A stretch of DNA of 64,000 nt from Nocardiopsis alborubida (GCF_012396365.1 NZ_JAAXPG010000032.1:1-64000); one strand, 5' to 3'. Shown: positions 39,559 to 48,568, counted from the first letter of the stretch. The notes: generated by a model from the letters alone, not told the origin. Program-made: numbers and translations.

Positions 39559-39660
39559 ATGTCTACGTGCCCCACCGGCGGCGACCACGACTGGATACTC
39601 GGCGACGACCGCAAGTTCCAGTGCGCCAAGTGCGGAGCTCAGAGCGCCCGGCGGTTCTGA
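39559..39660 (+). CDS. 33-residue putative zinc-binding microprotein
   Basis: 33 aa: a short Thr/Gly head, then DHDWILGDDRKFQCAKCGAQ and a basic end. One CxxC pair plus an upstream Cys and His could bind zinc. GAGGAG lies 9 nt before the ATG at 39559; the ATG at 39550 would overlap that site. A TAGAGT box near 39510 could be its -10. The 3' end overlaps the convergent gene by 22 bases. The function is unknown, but the good ribosome-binding site and compact metal motif make it credible. Confidence 0.5.
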   Translation: MSTCPTGGDHDWILGDDRKFQCAKCGAQSARRF

Positions 39661-39896
39661 GCCCCGGGACCGGGCTGTACCGTCCCGCGCCCGGCCAGCC
39701 GCCCGTTCTCCGCGGCACGCCAGGTCACCGGTTCCCCCAGGGTCTCGGCCACCCCCTTGGCCCAGCGCTCCAGGCAGGCGAACCTGTCCGGCCCCTCCGG
39801 AAGCACGGTGCGCCCCTGGTAGGGCATCCCGTCCAGGACGATCACCTCGCCGTTCAACCTCAGCTCGGTGTCGTACTCGCTCGTGTTCGGCCTCAT
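39639..39896 (-). CDS. Hypothetical protein, 85 aa
   Basis: 85 aa. It has a short beta-rich N-terminus (YDTELRLNGEVIVLDGMPYQGRTVLPEG) and a helical segment with ACLERWAKGVAETLGEPVTWRAA. No family is recognised. TAGAGT stands 7 nt before the ATG, indicating a leaderless start, which supports it as a real gene. It converges with the microprotein gene. Confidence 0.6.
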   Translation of the reverse strand: MRPNTSEYDTELRLNGEVIVLDGMPYQGRTVLPEGPDRFACLERWAKGVAETLGEPVTWRAAENGRLAGRGTVQPGPGAQNRRAL

Positions 39897-40009
39897 GGAC
39901 CGGACTCTAGCGCTCCCCGGCCGCTCCCGCCCGTGCTTTGGCCGACATCCCCGCGGCCACGGAGGATCCGGCGCACGGAGCACCCGCCGGAGTGGGGACA
40001 ATGGTGGGT

Positions 40010-40690
40010 ATGGCCTCCCCCGAACCCGCGGACGCCCCCGCCGCCCCCCGAGGCGTTCCCTCGGACCTGACCCGAACACCCGAAAGCGTCTCCCACCTGC
40101 GCAGGTACGTCAGCCTGCGCGGCCCCAACACGCGGATGTGGATGGCCGCGGCCTACTTCTCCGCCGCCCTGACGGTGGGGTTCCTGGTGGTCCTGGGGTC
40201 GATGCTCTGGCACGTGCTGCGCGAGGAGACCACGGTCGGCTCGGTGGCGCTGTGGGCCTTCGCCGGCCTGGCCATGCTCTTCGTCGGCCCGGGGAGCAAC
40301 GTGTTCGTGCTGCGCGGGCTGCCCCAGCGCATCACCCGGCAGGGCATCAGCGCCGACAGCGACGGCGTCACGGTCCTCCAGGAGCGCAAGTGGTGGTTCC
40401 CCGGCGAGGGGACGTTCATCGCCTGGACGGAGATCCGGCGCATCCGCGAGGTGCACACCGGCGGGCGCAGGCTCACCTACTTCATCGAGTTCGTGCTGGA
40501 CACCCACCGCACCGACGCCGAGCTGCCCAGCTGGGCCGAGACCGCGGAGAGCCTGGACCTGGAGGCGGTGGACGCGCCCACGCAGTTCTACGTGCAGGTG
40601 CCCGCAGACCTCAAGGAGAAGATCCTGCGGATGGTGGAGCGCACGGCCCCGCTGCCCTCGGTCGTGGAGCGGACCCCGCCGCTACGGTGA
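40010..40690 (+). CDS. Membrane protein with two N-terminal helices
   Basis: 226 aa. A Pro-rich head is followed by two membrane helices (~47-70 and ~82-105) and a soluble C-terminal domain with PH-like alternation (GVTVLQERKWWFPGEGTFIAWTEIRRIREV). No characterised family is recognised. GACAAT lies 7 nt before the ATG at 40010, suggesting a leaderless mRNA. It converges with the IclR gene, overlapping by 9 bases. Confidence 0.65.
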   Translation: MASPEPADAPAAPRGVPSDLTRTPESVSHLRRYVSLRGPNTRMWMAAAYFSAALTVGFLVVLGSMLWHVLREETTVGSVALWAFAGLAMLFVGPGSNVFVLRGLPQRITRQGISADSDGVTVLQERKWWFPGEGTFIAWTEIRRIREVHTGGRRLTYFIEFVLDTHRTDAELPSWAETAESLDLEAVDAPTQFYVQVPADLKEKILRMVERTAPLPSVVERTPPLR

Positions 40691-41443
40691 GGCGCGGCCG
40701 TCCAGGCGCCGGGTCAGGTCGGCCGCGGCGTCGCGCACCCGCCCGGCCAGCGCCTGCGGGGTGACCGGCCGCGCGCTGGGTACCGTCAGGCTGATCGCCG
40801 CGGCGGGGCGGCCGTTGTGGTCGCAGGCCGCCGCCGCCACCGACACGAAGCCCTCGGTGACCTGCCCCTGCTCGATCGACCAGCCCTGGCGCCGCTCCTC
40901 GGCCAGGACCCGGCGCAGTTCGCCCGGCGAGGCCGGGCCCCGGCCGGTGCGGGTGGTGAAGGCCGCCGCGTCGGGGTACAGGGCGCGCACCTGGGCGCGC
41001 GGCAGCCGGGCCAGCATGGCCCGCCCCGACGCGGTCAGGTGCGCGGGCAGACGCACCCCCACGCCGGTGATCAGGGACGGGGCGTGCGGTGGCTGCTCCT
41101 TGAGCAGGTACAGGGTGTCGGCCGCGTGCAGCACCCCCAGGTGGGCGGTGGCGCCGGTGGCCTCGGTGAGCTGGTGCAGCAGCGGGCGGGCCAGGCGCTC
41201 GACGCCGTCGTGGCGCAGGTAGGCCGAGCCGATCTCGAAGGCCGCCACGCCCAGGCCCCAGCGGCGCTCCTCGGGCAGGTGGGTCACGAAGCCCTCCCGC
41301 GCCATGGCCTCCAGCAGCTGGTACACGCTGGAGCGGGGCACGCCCAGCTCGGCGGCGATCGCCGAGGCCGACACCGGCCCGGGGCGGGTCGCCAGGAAGC
41401 GCAGCAGCCGCAGCGCGCGGGTGGCCGCCGGAACGAGGCTCAT
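40682..41443 (-). CDS. IclR-family transcriptional regulator (possible hut regulator)
   Basis: 253 aa. Winged helix-turn-helix at ~5-65 (ALRLLRFLATRPGPVSASAIAAELGVPRSSVYQLLEAM), then the IclR GAF-like effector domain. ATG 41443 is preferred because GACAAT is 6 nt upstream (leaderless); longer starts at 41461 or 41530 are possible. In Streptomyces an IclR-type repressor controls histidine utilisation, and this gene is divergent from the hut operon. Control of hut is therefore inferred. A TA module separates the two. Confidence 0.85.
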   Translation of the reverse strand: MSLVPAATRALRLLRFLATRPGPVSASAIAAELGVPRSSVYQLLEAMAREGFVTHLPEERRWGLGVAAFEIGSAYLRHDGVERLARPLLHQLTEATGATAHLGVLHAADTLYLLKEQPPHAPSLITGVGVRLPAHLTASGRAMLARLPRAQVRALYPDAAAFTTRTGRGPASPGELRRVLAEERRQGWSIEQGQVTEGFVSVAAAACDHNGRPAAAISLTVPSARPVTPQALAGRVRDAAADLTRRLDGRASP

Positions 41444-41559
41444 GCCCTGATTGTCTCGCATGACGTGTTGACCGGAAAACTCCAATAAGACGACTGCTTG
41501 GCGCCAAAGAGGCGATATTTCTTCGCTCATTGGGTGGTTTTTGGCGCTACTATGGCTCC

Positions 41560-41820
41560 ATGGGAGCTATTCAGGTCAAGGACGTTCCGGATGAGGTCAG
41601 AGAGATTCTGACCGTTGAGGCCAAGCGGTCGGGCAAGTCGCTCCAGGCCTATCTGCTGACCCTCCTGGAGCGCGAGGCGCGTTTCGTCCGTAACCGGGAG
41701 ATCGTCGAGCAGACCCCTTTGCCAGGGGCCAACCTGAGCATGGATGAGATCGTCATGGCGGTACGAGCCGCTCGTGGAGACGAGGCGTTGGACGCTCATG
41801 GTGAGAGCGGTGCCGTGTGA
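41560..41820 (+). CDS. VapB/FitA-type antitoxin
   Basis: 86 aa. An Arc-type ribbon-helix-helix start (AIQVKDVPDEVREILTVEAKRSGKSLQAYLLTLLEREA) matches FitA-like antitoxins; the C-terminus would wrap the toxin. TACTAT is exactly 6 nt before the ATG, a leaderless start. Codon use and GC are milder than in surrounding genes, consistent with recent transfer. GTGA overlap with the PIN toxin gene. Confidence 0.85.
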   Translation: MGAIQVKDVPDEVREILTVEAKRSGKSLQAYLLTLLEREARFVRNREIVEQTPLPGANLSMDEIVMAVRAARGDEALDAHGESGAV

Positions 41821-42218
41821 TCGTTGTCGACACGTCCGTCCTGATCGATCTCTACCTTGGAGCGCCGGGGCGTTCCACGGCCATGGCGCGACGTGTTCTG
41901 GGTGCTGACAGCGAGTGGTACGCCCCCAACCACCAACGGGTGGAGTTCCTCAACGCCCTGCGAGGACTCGTGCTCGGGAAGAAGGTGTCGGTCAGTGACG
42001 CCGAAGCAGCGCGCAAGCTCTACAGCTTGCAGGCCATCGCGCACGTGGAGCCCGTCGGAGGTGTGGCGGACAGGATCTGGGAACTCCGTTCCAACCTCAC
42101 CGCGTATGACGCGGCTTACGTTGCTGTGGCGGAGGCGTTGGACTGTGCCCTTGTGACAGGGGATGTCCGGCTGGTTTCCGCTCCGGGGCTGCGGTGTGAA
42201 GTGCGGGTCATCCGTTAA
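41817..42218 (+). CDS. PIN-domain toxin, VapC family
   Basis: 133 aa, usual VapC length. The PIN catalytic acids are visible: Asp5 in VVDTSVLID, Glu in RVEFLNAL, and the late Asps in TAYDAAYVAVAEALDCALVTGDVRL. It is probably a ribonuclease cutting tRNA or rRNA when freed from the antitoxin. GTG start inside the antitoxin stop (GTGA). It lies between the IclR regulator and hutH. Confidence 0.88.
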   Translation: MIVVDTSVLIDLYLGAPGRSTAMARRVLGADSEWYAPNHQRVEFLNALRGLVLGKKVSVSDAEAARKLYSLQAIAHVEPVGGVADRIWELRSNLTAYDAAYVAVAEALDCALVTGDVRLVSAPGLRCEVRVIR

Positions 42219-42225
42219 CCAGACG

Positions 42226-42276
42226 GAGGGTTCGGAAGACAGGGGCATGCTGTCTGAGATCCCAGACGGAACCCTC
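42226..42276 (+). promoter_or_regulatory. Nested inverted repeats between vapC and hutH
   Basis: Outer arms GAGGGTTC/GAACCCTC and inner arms AGACAG/CTGTCT form a two-tier hairpin 8 bases after the toxin stop. The string CCAGACGGA occurs twice here (42219-42227 and 42262-42270). It may be the toxin terminator, or an operator for the hut regulator. Confidence 0.45.
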
Positions 42277-42313
42277 GTGTCAGCTCTTCACCAGGGGACA
42301 CGCGGGGGGTCAA

Positions 42314-43870
42314 ATGGAAGACATGTCCACAGCAGTCCCTTCCGTCGTCGTCGGCGATGCGCCGCTCACCCCGGCCCAGATCCTCGACGTGGCCCGCCAC
42401 GGCGCCCGTGTCACCCTGTCCGAACAGGCCCGCAAGGCCCTCCACCACGGCCGCGAACGGGTCGAGTCGCTCGCCCGCGGCGAGGTTCCCGCCTACGGGG
42501 TCAGCACCGGCTTCGGCGCTCTGGCCACCCGCCACATCGCCCCCGACCTGCGGGCCCGCCTCCAGCGTTCGCTCATCCGCTCGCACGCCGCCGGGACCGG
42601 ACCCGAGGTGGAGGACGAGGTCGTCCGCGCCCTGATGCTGCTGCGCCTGCGCACCCTGGCCTCGGGCAACACCGGCGTGGAGGTCGCCACCGCCGAGACC
42701 CTCGCCGCGCTGCTCAACGCCCGGATCACCCCGGTCGTGCACGAGTACGGCAGCCTGGGCTGCTCCGGTGACCTGGCGCCGCTGTCGCACGTGGCGCTGG
42801 CCCTGATGGGCGAGGGCCGGGTCCGCGACGCCGCGGGGCGGGACGTGCCCGCCTACACCGCCCTGCACGAGGCCGGGATCCGACCGGTGGAGCTGGGCGC
42901 CAAGGAGGGCCTGGCGCTGATCAACGGCACCGACGGCATGCTCGGCATGCTCGTGCTGGCCTGCATGGACCTGGAACGCCTGCTCAAGGTCGCCGACATC
43001 ACCGCCGCCATGAGCGTCGAGGCGCTGCTGGGCACCGACCGCGTCTTCGCCGAGGAACTCCAGCGACTGCGCCCCCACCCCGGCCAGGCCGCCTCCGCGG
43101 CCAACCTGCGCGCCCTGCTCGACTCCTCGCCCATCGTCGCCTCCCACCGCGGCCCCGACTGCAACCGTGTCCAGGACGCCTACTCGCTGCGCTGCGCCCC
43201 GCAGGTGGCCGGCGCCGCCCGCGACACCCTCGCCCACGCGCTGCTGGTGGCCGGGCGCGAACTCGACAGCGTCATCGACAACCCCGTGGTCCTGGACGAC
43301 GGCCGGGTGGAGTCCAACGGCAACTTCCACGGCGCGCCCGTGGCCTACGTGCTCGACTTCCTGGCCATCGCCGTCGCCGACACCGCCTCCATCGCCGAGC
43401 GGCGCACCGACCGCATGCTCGACGTGTCCCGCTCCCACGGCCTGCCCGCCTTCCTGGCCGACGACCCCGGCGTGGACTCCGGGCACATGATCGCCCAGTA
43501 CACGCAGGCCGCCGTCGTCTCCGAGCTCAAGCGCCTGGCCGTGCCCGCCAGCGTCGACTCCATCCCCAGCTCCGCCATGCAGGAGGACCACGTGTCCATG
43601 GGCTGGTCGGCCGCCCGCAAGCTGCGCCGCGCCGTGGACGGGCTGACCAGCGTGCTGGCGGTGGAGCTGCTCACCGCCGCCCGTGCCCTGGACCTGCGCT
43701 CGCCCCTGGAGCCCGGCCCCGCCACCGGCGCCGTGCTGCGCACCGTCCGGGAGAGGGTCTCCGGCCCCGGCCCCGACCGCCACCTGGCCCCCGAGATCGC
43801 CGCCGTCGCCGACCTGATCACCGACGGCTCCGTGGTCGGGGCCGCCGAGTCCGTCGTTCCCCTGGCCTGA
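42314..43870 (+). CDS. hutH: Histidine ammonia-lyase
   Basis: 518 aa. It removes ammonia from histidine to give urocanate, the first step of histidine degradation. The MIO-forming region reads GSLGCSGDLAPLSH (Cys150-Ser151-Gly152), so the prosthetic group would come from Cys-Ser-Gly rather than Ala-Ser-Gly. Other motifs (YGVSTGFGALA, NRVQDAYSLRC, ESNGNFHG, QEDHVSMG) are intact. Start ATG 42314 or 42323; the GGGGGG upstream favours the former. hutU lies 28 bases downstream. Confidence 0.95.
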   Translation: MEDMSTAVPSVVVGDAPLTPAQILDVARHGARVTLSEQARKALHHGRERVESLARGEVPAYGVSTGFGALATRHIAPDLRARLQRSLIRSHAAGTGPEVEDEVVRALMLLRLRTLASGNTGVEVATAETLAALLNARITPVVHEYGSLGCSGDLAPLSHVALALMGEGRVRDAAGRDVPAYTALHEAGIRPVELGAKEGLALINGTDGMLGMLVLACMDLERLLKVADITAAMSVEALLGTDRVFAEELQRLRPHPGQAASAANLRALLDSSPIVASHRGPDCNRVQDAYSLRCAPQVAGAARDTLAHALLVAGRELDSVIDNPVVLDDGRVESNGNFHGAPVAYVLDFLAIAVADTASIAERRTDRMLDVSRSHGLPAFLADDPGVDSGHMIAQYTQAAVVSELKRLAVPASVDSIPSSAMQEDHVSMGWSAARKLRRAVDGLTSVLAVELLTAARALDLRSPLEPGPATGAVLRTVRERVSGPGPDRHLAPEIAAVADLITDGSVVGAAESVVPLA

Positions 43871-43898
43871 ACCGACCCGAACACCGCGAGGAGACCGT

Positions 43899-45575
43899 GT
43901 GAGCAGTCCACGTACCGTCCGCGCCGCGCGCGGCACCACCCTGTCCGCGAAGGGGTGGCAGCAGGAGGCCGCCTTGCGCATGTTCCACAACAACCTCGAC
44001 CCCGAGGTCGCCGAACGCCCCGAGGAGCTGGTGGTCTACGGCGGCACGGGCAAGGCGGCGCGCGACTGGCGCAGCTTCGACCGCATCACCGCGGCCCTGC
44101 GCGGGCTGGAGGGCGACGAGACCCTGCTCGTGCAGTCGGGCCGCCCGGTCGGCGTCATGCGCACCCACGAGTGGGCGCCCCGCGTGCTCATCGCCAACAG
44201 CAACCTGGTGGGGGACTGGGCGAACTGGCCCGAGTTCCGCCGCCTGGAGGCCCGGGGCCTGACCATGTACGGGCAGATGACCGCCGGTTCGTGGATCTAC
44301 ATCGGCACCCAGGGCATCCTCCAGGGCACCTACGAGACCTTCGCCGCCGTGGCGGAGAAACTGAGCGGTTCAGGCGGGCACGGCGGCGGGACCCTGGCCG
44401 GGACCATCACCCTCACCGCCGGGCTCGGCGGCATGGGCGGCGCCCAGCCGCTGGCCGTGACCATGAACGACGGCGTCGCGATCGTGGTCGAGTGCGACCC
44501 CAGCCGCATCGAACGCCGCATCGAGCACCGCTACCTGGACGTGCGCGCCGACAGCCTCGACCACGCCCTGGAACTGGCCGTGCGGGCGCGCGACGAGCGC
44601 CGGCCGCTGTCGGTCGGTGTGCTCGGCAACGCCGCCGAGGTCCTGCCCGAGCTGCTCTCGCGCGGCGCACCGATCGACGTGGTCACCGACCAGACCTCCG
44701 CCCACGACCCCCTCTCCTACCTGCCCGCGGGGGTGGCCTTCGAGGAGTGGCGGGACCTGGCCGCGGCCAGGCCCGAGGAGTTCACCGACCGGGCCCGGGA
44801 GTCCATGGCCGCGCACGTGGAGGCCATGGTGGGCTTCCAGGACGCGGGCGCCGAGGTCTTCGACTACGGCAACTCCATCCGCGACGAGGCCCGCAGCGGG
44901 GGCTTCGCCCGCGCCTTCGACTTCCCCGGGTTCGTCCCCGCCTACATCCGGCCCCTGTTCTGCGAGGGGAAGGGGCCGTTCCGGTGGGCGGCGCTGTCCG
45001 GCGACCCCGCCGACATCGCCCGCACCGACCGGGCGGTCCTGGACCTGTTCCCCGACAACGAGCACCTGGCCCGGTGGATCCGCATGGCGGGGGAGCGGGT
45101 CGCCTTTCAGGGACTGCCCGCCCGCATCTGCTGGCTCGGCCAGGGCGAGCGGGCCGCGGCCGGGGCGCGCTTCAACGAACTGGTGGCCTCCGGCGAGGTC
45201 TCCGCGCCGCTGGCCATCGGCCGCGACCACCTGGACACCGGCTCGGTGGCCTCCCCCTACCGCGAGACCGAGGGGATGAGGGACGGCTCCGACGCCATCG
45301 CCGACTGGCCGCTGCTCAACGCCCTGGTCAACACCTCCTCCGGTGCCTCGTGGGTGTCCATCCACCACGGCGGGGGAGTGGGCATGGGCCGCTCGCTGCA
45401 CGCCGGGCAGGTCAGCGTCGCCGACGGCACCGAACTGGCCGCCGCCAAGCTGGAGCGGGTGCTCACCAACGACCCCGCCACGGGCGTCATCCGCCACGTG
45501 GACGCCGGGTACGACGAGGCCGAGCGCGTCGCGCGCGAGCACGGTATCCGCGTCCCGATGCGCGAGGGGGACTGA
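43899..45575 (+). CDS. hutU: Urocanate hydratase
   Basis: 558 aa, standard. It converts urocanate to imidazolone propionate using a tightly bound NAD+ as electrophile. The RMFHNNLDPEVAERPEELVVYGG start, TAGSWIYIGTQGILQGTYETF, LAGTITLTAGLGGMGGAQPLA (NAD site) and HHGGGVGMGRSLHAGQV are conserved. GAGGAG precedes the GTG. Second gene of the hut operon. Confidence 0.96.
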   Translation: MSSPRTVRAARGTTLSAKGWQQEAALRMFHNNLDPEVAERPEELVVYGGTGKAARDWRSFDRITAALRGLEGDETLLVQSGRPVGVMRTHEWAPRVLIANSNLVGDWANWPEFRRLEARGLTMYGQMTAGSWIYIGTQGILQGTYETFAAVAEKLSGSGGHGGGTLAGTITLTAGLGGMGGAQPLAVTMNDGVAIVVECDPSRIERRIEHRYLDVRADSLDHALELAVRARDERRPLSVGVLGNAAEVLPELLSRGAPIDVVTDQTSAHDPLSYLPAGVAFEEWRDLAAARPEEFTDRARESMAAHVEAMVGFQDAGAEVFDYGNSIRDEARSGGFARAFDFPGFVPAYIRPLFCEGKGPFRWAALSGDPADIARTDRAVLDLFPDNEHLARWIRMAGERVAFQGLPARICWLGQGERAAAGARFNELVASGEVSAPLAIGRDHLDTGSVASPYRETEGMRDGSDAIADWPLLNALVNTSSGASWVSIHHGGGVGMGRSLHAGQVSVADGTELAAAKLERVLTNDPATGVIRHVDAGYDEAERVAREHGIRVPMREGD

Positions 45576-45659
45576 ACCGCGCCGGGGCGCCCGCCGAGGG
45601 CGCCCCGGCGGACCCCGGCAGCGCGCACGACCATCCGTTCCGACGTGGGGAAGCACTCT

Positions 45660-46928
45660 GTGAGCGACCACCGCACCGTCCCCGACTCCGGGGCCTTCGA
45701 CCGCCTGTGGGCCGACCTGGCACCCGTGGGCCGCGATCCGGGCAGCGGCGGCTACCGCCGCCACGCCTGGAACGGCGCCGACACCGACGCCCGCGCCTGG
45801 TTCACCGAGGCCGCCGCCGCCCGGGGCCTGGACGTGCGCGCCGACCGCAACGGCAACCTGTGGGCCTGGTGGGGCGCTCCCGGGCCGGGCGCGGTGGCCA
45901 CCGGATCCCACCTGGACTCGGTCCCCGACGGCGGGGCCTTCGACGGACCCCTCGGCGTGGCCAGCGCCCTGGCCGCCGTGGACGAGCTGCGGCGGCGCGG
46001 GCTGACCCCCGCCCGGCCGCTGGCCGTCACGGTGTTCGCCGAGGAGGAGGGCGGCCGGTTCGGCGTCCCCTGCCTGGGCAGCCGCCTGAGCGCCGGGGAG
46101 ATCTCCCCCGAGCGGGCGCGCGGCCTCACCGACGCCTCTGGAACCACCTGGGCCCGGGCCATGGAGGCCGCCGGGCACGACCCCGACGCGATCGGCGCCG
46201 ACCCCGCGGCGCTGGCGGACCTGGACGTGTTCGTGGAACTGCACGTGGAGCAGGGACGCGCCCTGGAGGAGACGGCCCATCCGGTGGGCGCGGCCAGCGC
46301 GATCTGGCCGCACGGGCGCTGGCGGATGGACTTCACCGGCCGCGCCGACCACGCGGGGACCACCCGCCTTGACGACCGCAGCGACCCCATGCTGCCGTTC
46401 GCGCACACGATCCTGGCGGCCCGCGCGCTGGCCGAGGAGCACGGTGCCCGCGCCACCGTCGCCAGGGCCCTGGTCAGCCCCAACGGCACGAACGCGATCC
46501 CCTCCCTGGTCAGTGCCTGGCTGGACGCCCGCGCCGCTGACGAGGCCGTGCTCGGCGCGGTCGTGGCCGGGGTGCGCGAGGCCGCCGAGAGGGCCTCGCG
46601 CGAGCACGGGGTGGACTGCGCGACGGCCAACGAGTCCCTGACCCCGCTCGTGTCGTTCGCGCACGGTCTGCGCGACCGCCTGGCCGCCGTGGTCGCCGAC
46701 CGCGCCCCCGACCCCCGGGTACCGGTGCTGCCGACCGGGGCCGGACACGACGCCGGGGTGCTCGCCGCGCACGTGCCCACCGCGATGCTGTACGTGCGCA
46801 ACCCGACCGGGGTGTCGCACTCCCCCGAGGAGTGGGCCCGCCCCGAGGACTGCCACGCCGGGGTGCTCGCCCTGGCCGACGTGCTCCAGGACCTGCTCGC
46901 CCGCCCCGTCCGGGAGGGGGGCCGGTGA
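45660..46928 (+). CDS. M20-family amidohydrolase (allantoate amidohydrolase-like) of the hut cluster
   Basis: 422 aa. M20/hydantoinase-carbamoylase fold with metal ligands in ATGSHLDSVPDGGAFDGPLGV, EEEGGRFG and FVELHVEQGR, a dimerisation GRADHAGTTRLDDRSDP domain and a final GAGHDAGV...HSPEEWA. The family cleaves N-carbamoyl, N-formyl or ureido amino acids. The cluster has HutF, which yields N-formylglutamate, but no HutG, so this enzyme may release formate and glutamate. That is inference. GTG 45660 has GGGGAAG 6 nt upstream. Confidence 0.85.
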   Translation: MSDHRTVPDSGAFDRLWADLAPVGRDPGSGGYRRHAWNGADTDARAWFTEAAAARGLDVRADRNGNLWAWWGAPGPGAVATGSHLDSVPDGGAFDGPLGVASALAAVDELRRRGLTPARPLAVTVFAEEEGGRFGVPCLGSRLSAGEISPERARGLTDASGTTWARAMEAAGHDPDAIGADPAALADLDVFVELHVEQGRALEETAHPVGAASAIWPHGRWRMDFTGRADHAGTTRLDDRSDPMLPFAHTILAARALAEEHGARATVARALVSPNGTNAIPSLVSAWLDARAADEAVLGAVVAGVREAAERASREHGVDCATANESLTPLVSFAHGLRDRLAAVVADRAPDPRVPVLPTGAGHDAGVLAAHVPTAMLYVRNPTGVSHSPEEWARPEDCHAGVLALADVLQDLLARPVREGGR

Positions 46929-48568
46929 CCGCCGCATCCGAGGTGAGCGGCCCGCGCACGGGCGGCGACGCTCCCGCCGGGTCCGCCTCCGCCGGGTCCG
47001 TTCCCGCCGGGTCCGCCTCGGGCGGGCCCGCCTCCGGCACGCGCGCGGAGGGCGCCCCGCCACGCTCGCAGGTCCGGGCGCGCGGGCGCGCGGCGCCGCC
47101 GGACGTGCGCCGCCTGTGGTGCGAGTGGGCGTGGACCGGCACCGGGGGCGGCACCCCCGGGCACGGCGTGCTCGTGGAGGTGGCCGACGGCCGGATCACG
47201 TCGGTGACGCCGGACACGCGGGCGCCCGCGGACGCCGAGACCCTGCCCGGACTCACCCTGCCCGGGCTCGCCAACGCCCACTCGCACGCCTTCCACCGGG
47301 CGCTGCGGGGGCGTACCCACAGCGGCGGCGGATCCTTCTGGACCTGGCGCGAGACGATGTACCGGGTGGCCGCACACCTGGACCCCGACACCTACCACCG
47401 CCTCGCCAGGGCGGTCTACGCCGAGATGGCCCTGGCCGGGATCACCTGCGTGGGCGAGTTCCACTACCTGCACCACGCCCCCGGCGGAGCCCGCTACGAC
47501 GACCCCAACGCCATGGGCCACGCCCTGGCGGCCGCGGCGGCCGACGCGGGGATCCGGATCACCCTGCTGGACGTGTGCTACCTGTCCGGCGGACTGGACG
47601 CCCGCGGCGTCCACCAGCCGCTCACCGGCCCCCAACTGCGCTTCGGTGACGGGGACGCGGCCGCCTGGGCCGAGCGCGCCGCCACCTTCACCCCCGACGG
47701 CGGCCACGCGCGCACGGGAGCGGCCGCCCACTCGGTGCGCGCCGTCCCCGCCGCGCAGCTGCCCGAGGTCGCCGCGTTCGCCGCCGGACGCGACGCCGTG
47801 CTGCACGTGCACGTCTCCGAACAGCCCGCCGAGAACGCCGCCTGCCTGGCCGCGTACGGCCGCACCCCCGCGGCCGTGCTCGCCGACGCGGGCGCGCTCA
47901 CCGCGCGCACGAGCCTGGTGCACGCCACCCACCTGAGCGACGCCGACGTCGCGGCCGTGCGCTCGTCCGGCGCGACCGTGTGCCTGTGCCCCACGACCGA
48001 GCGCGACCTGGCGGACGGCCTGCCGCGCACCGGCGACCTGCTGCCCGCCCCGCTCAGCCTGGGCACCGACCAGCACGCCCAGACCGACATGTTCGAGGAG
48101 GCCAGGGCGGTCGAACTCCACGAGCGCCTGCGCACCCACCGGCGCGGTACCCTGGGCTCCGGGGAGCTGCTGCGCGCCGCCACCGCGCACGGGCACGCCA
48201 GCCTGGGCTGGACCCGGGAACTCGGGGCCGTCGTCCCGTCCATGATTCCCGGTTCGGTGCCCCCCGGCGTTTCCGAGGATCCCGTACCCCGCGGGGGCCG
48301 ACCACAGGAACCCCCGCGCGAGGCGCCCGACGCCGGTGTCCTGGTTCCCGGCGCACGGGCCGACCTGGTCAACGTCCCCCTGGACGGAATCCGCCTGGCC
48401 GGGGCCGACCCCGCCCGGGCCGCCGACGCCGTCGTCTTCGCCGCCACCGCCGCCGACGTGCGGCACGTGATGGCCGACGGGCGCTGGATCGTCCGCGACG
48501 GCGTCCACACCCTGGTTCCCGACACCGCGCGCGAACTCGACACGGCCATCAAGGAGGTCCTCACGTGA
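46925..48568 (+). CDS. hutF: Formimidoylglutamate deiminase
   Basis: 547 aa. Amidohydrolase-superfamily enzyme converting formiminoglutamate to N-formylglutamate and ammonia. Zinc site HSHAFHRALRGR, GEFHYLHHAPGG, HVHVSEQPAENAAC and the late Asp in LGTDQHAQTDMFEEARAVE are all visible. A ~60-residue N-terminal extension of PAGSAS/GGPASG low-complexity repeats precedes the catalytic domain, about 90 residues longer in total than typical HutF. The loop around IPGSVPPGVSEDP also looks inserted. GTGA overlaps link it to both neighbours. Confidence 0.9.
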   Translation: MTAASEVSGPRTGGDAPAGSASAGSVPAGSASGGPASGTRAEGAPPRSQVRARGRAAPPDVRRLWCEWAWTGTGGGTPGHGVLVEVADGRITSVTPDTRAPADAETLPGLTLPGLANAHSHAFHRALRGRTHSGGGSFWTWRETMYRVAAHLDPDTYHRLARAVYAEMALAGITCVGEFHYLHHAPGGARYDDPNAMGHALAAAAADAGIRITLLDVCYLSGGLDARGVHQPLTGPQLRFGDGDAAAWAERAATFTPDGGHARTGAAAHSVRAVPAAQLPEVAAFAAGRDAVLHVHVSEQPAENAACLAAYGRTPAAVLADAGALTARTSLVHATHLSDADVAAVRSSGATVCLCPTTERDLADGLPRTGDLLPAPLSLGTDQHAQTDMFEEARAVELHERLRTHRRGTLGSGELLRAATAHGHASLGWTRELGAVVPSMIPGSVPPGVSEDPVPRGGRPQEPPREAPDAGVLVPGARADLVNVPLDGIRLAGADPARAADAVVFAATAADVRHVMADGRWIVRDGVHTLVPDTARELDTAIKEVLT

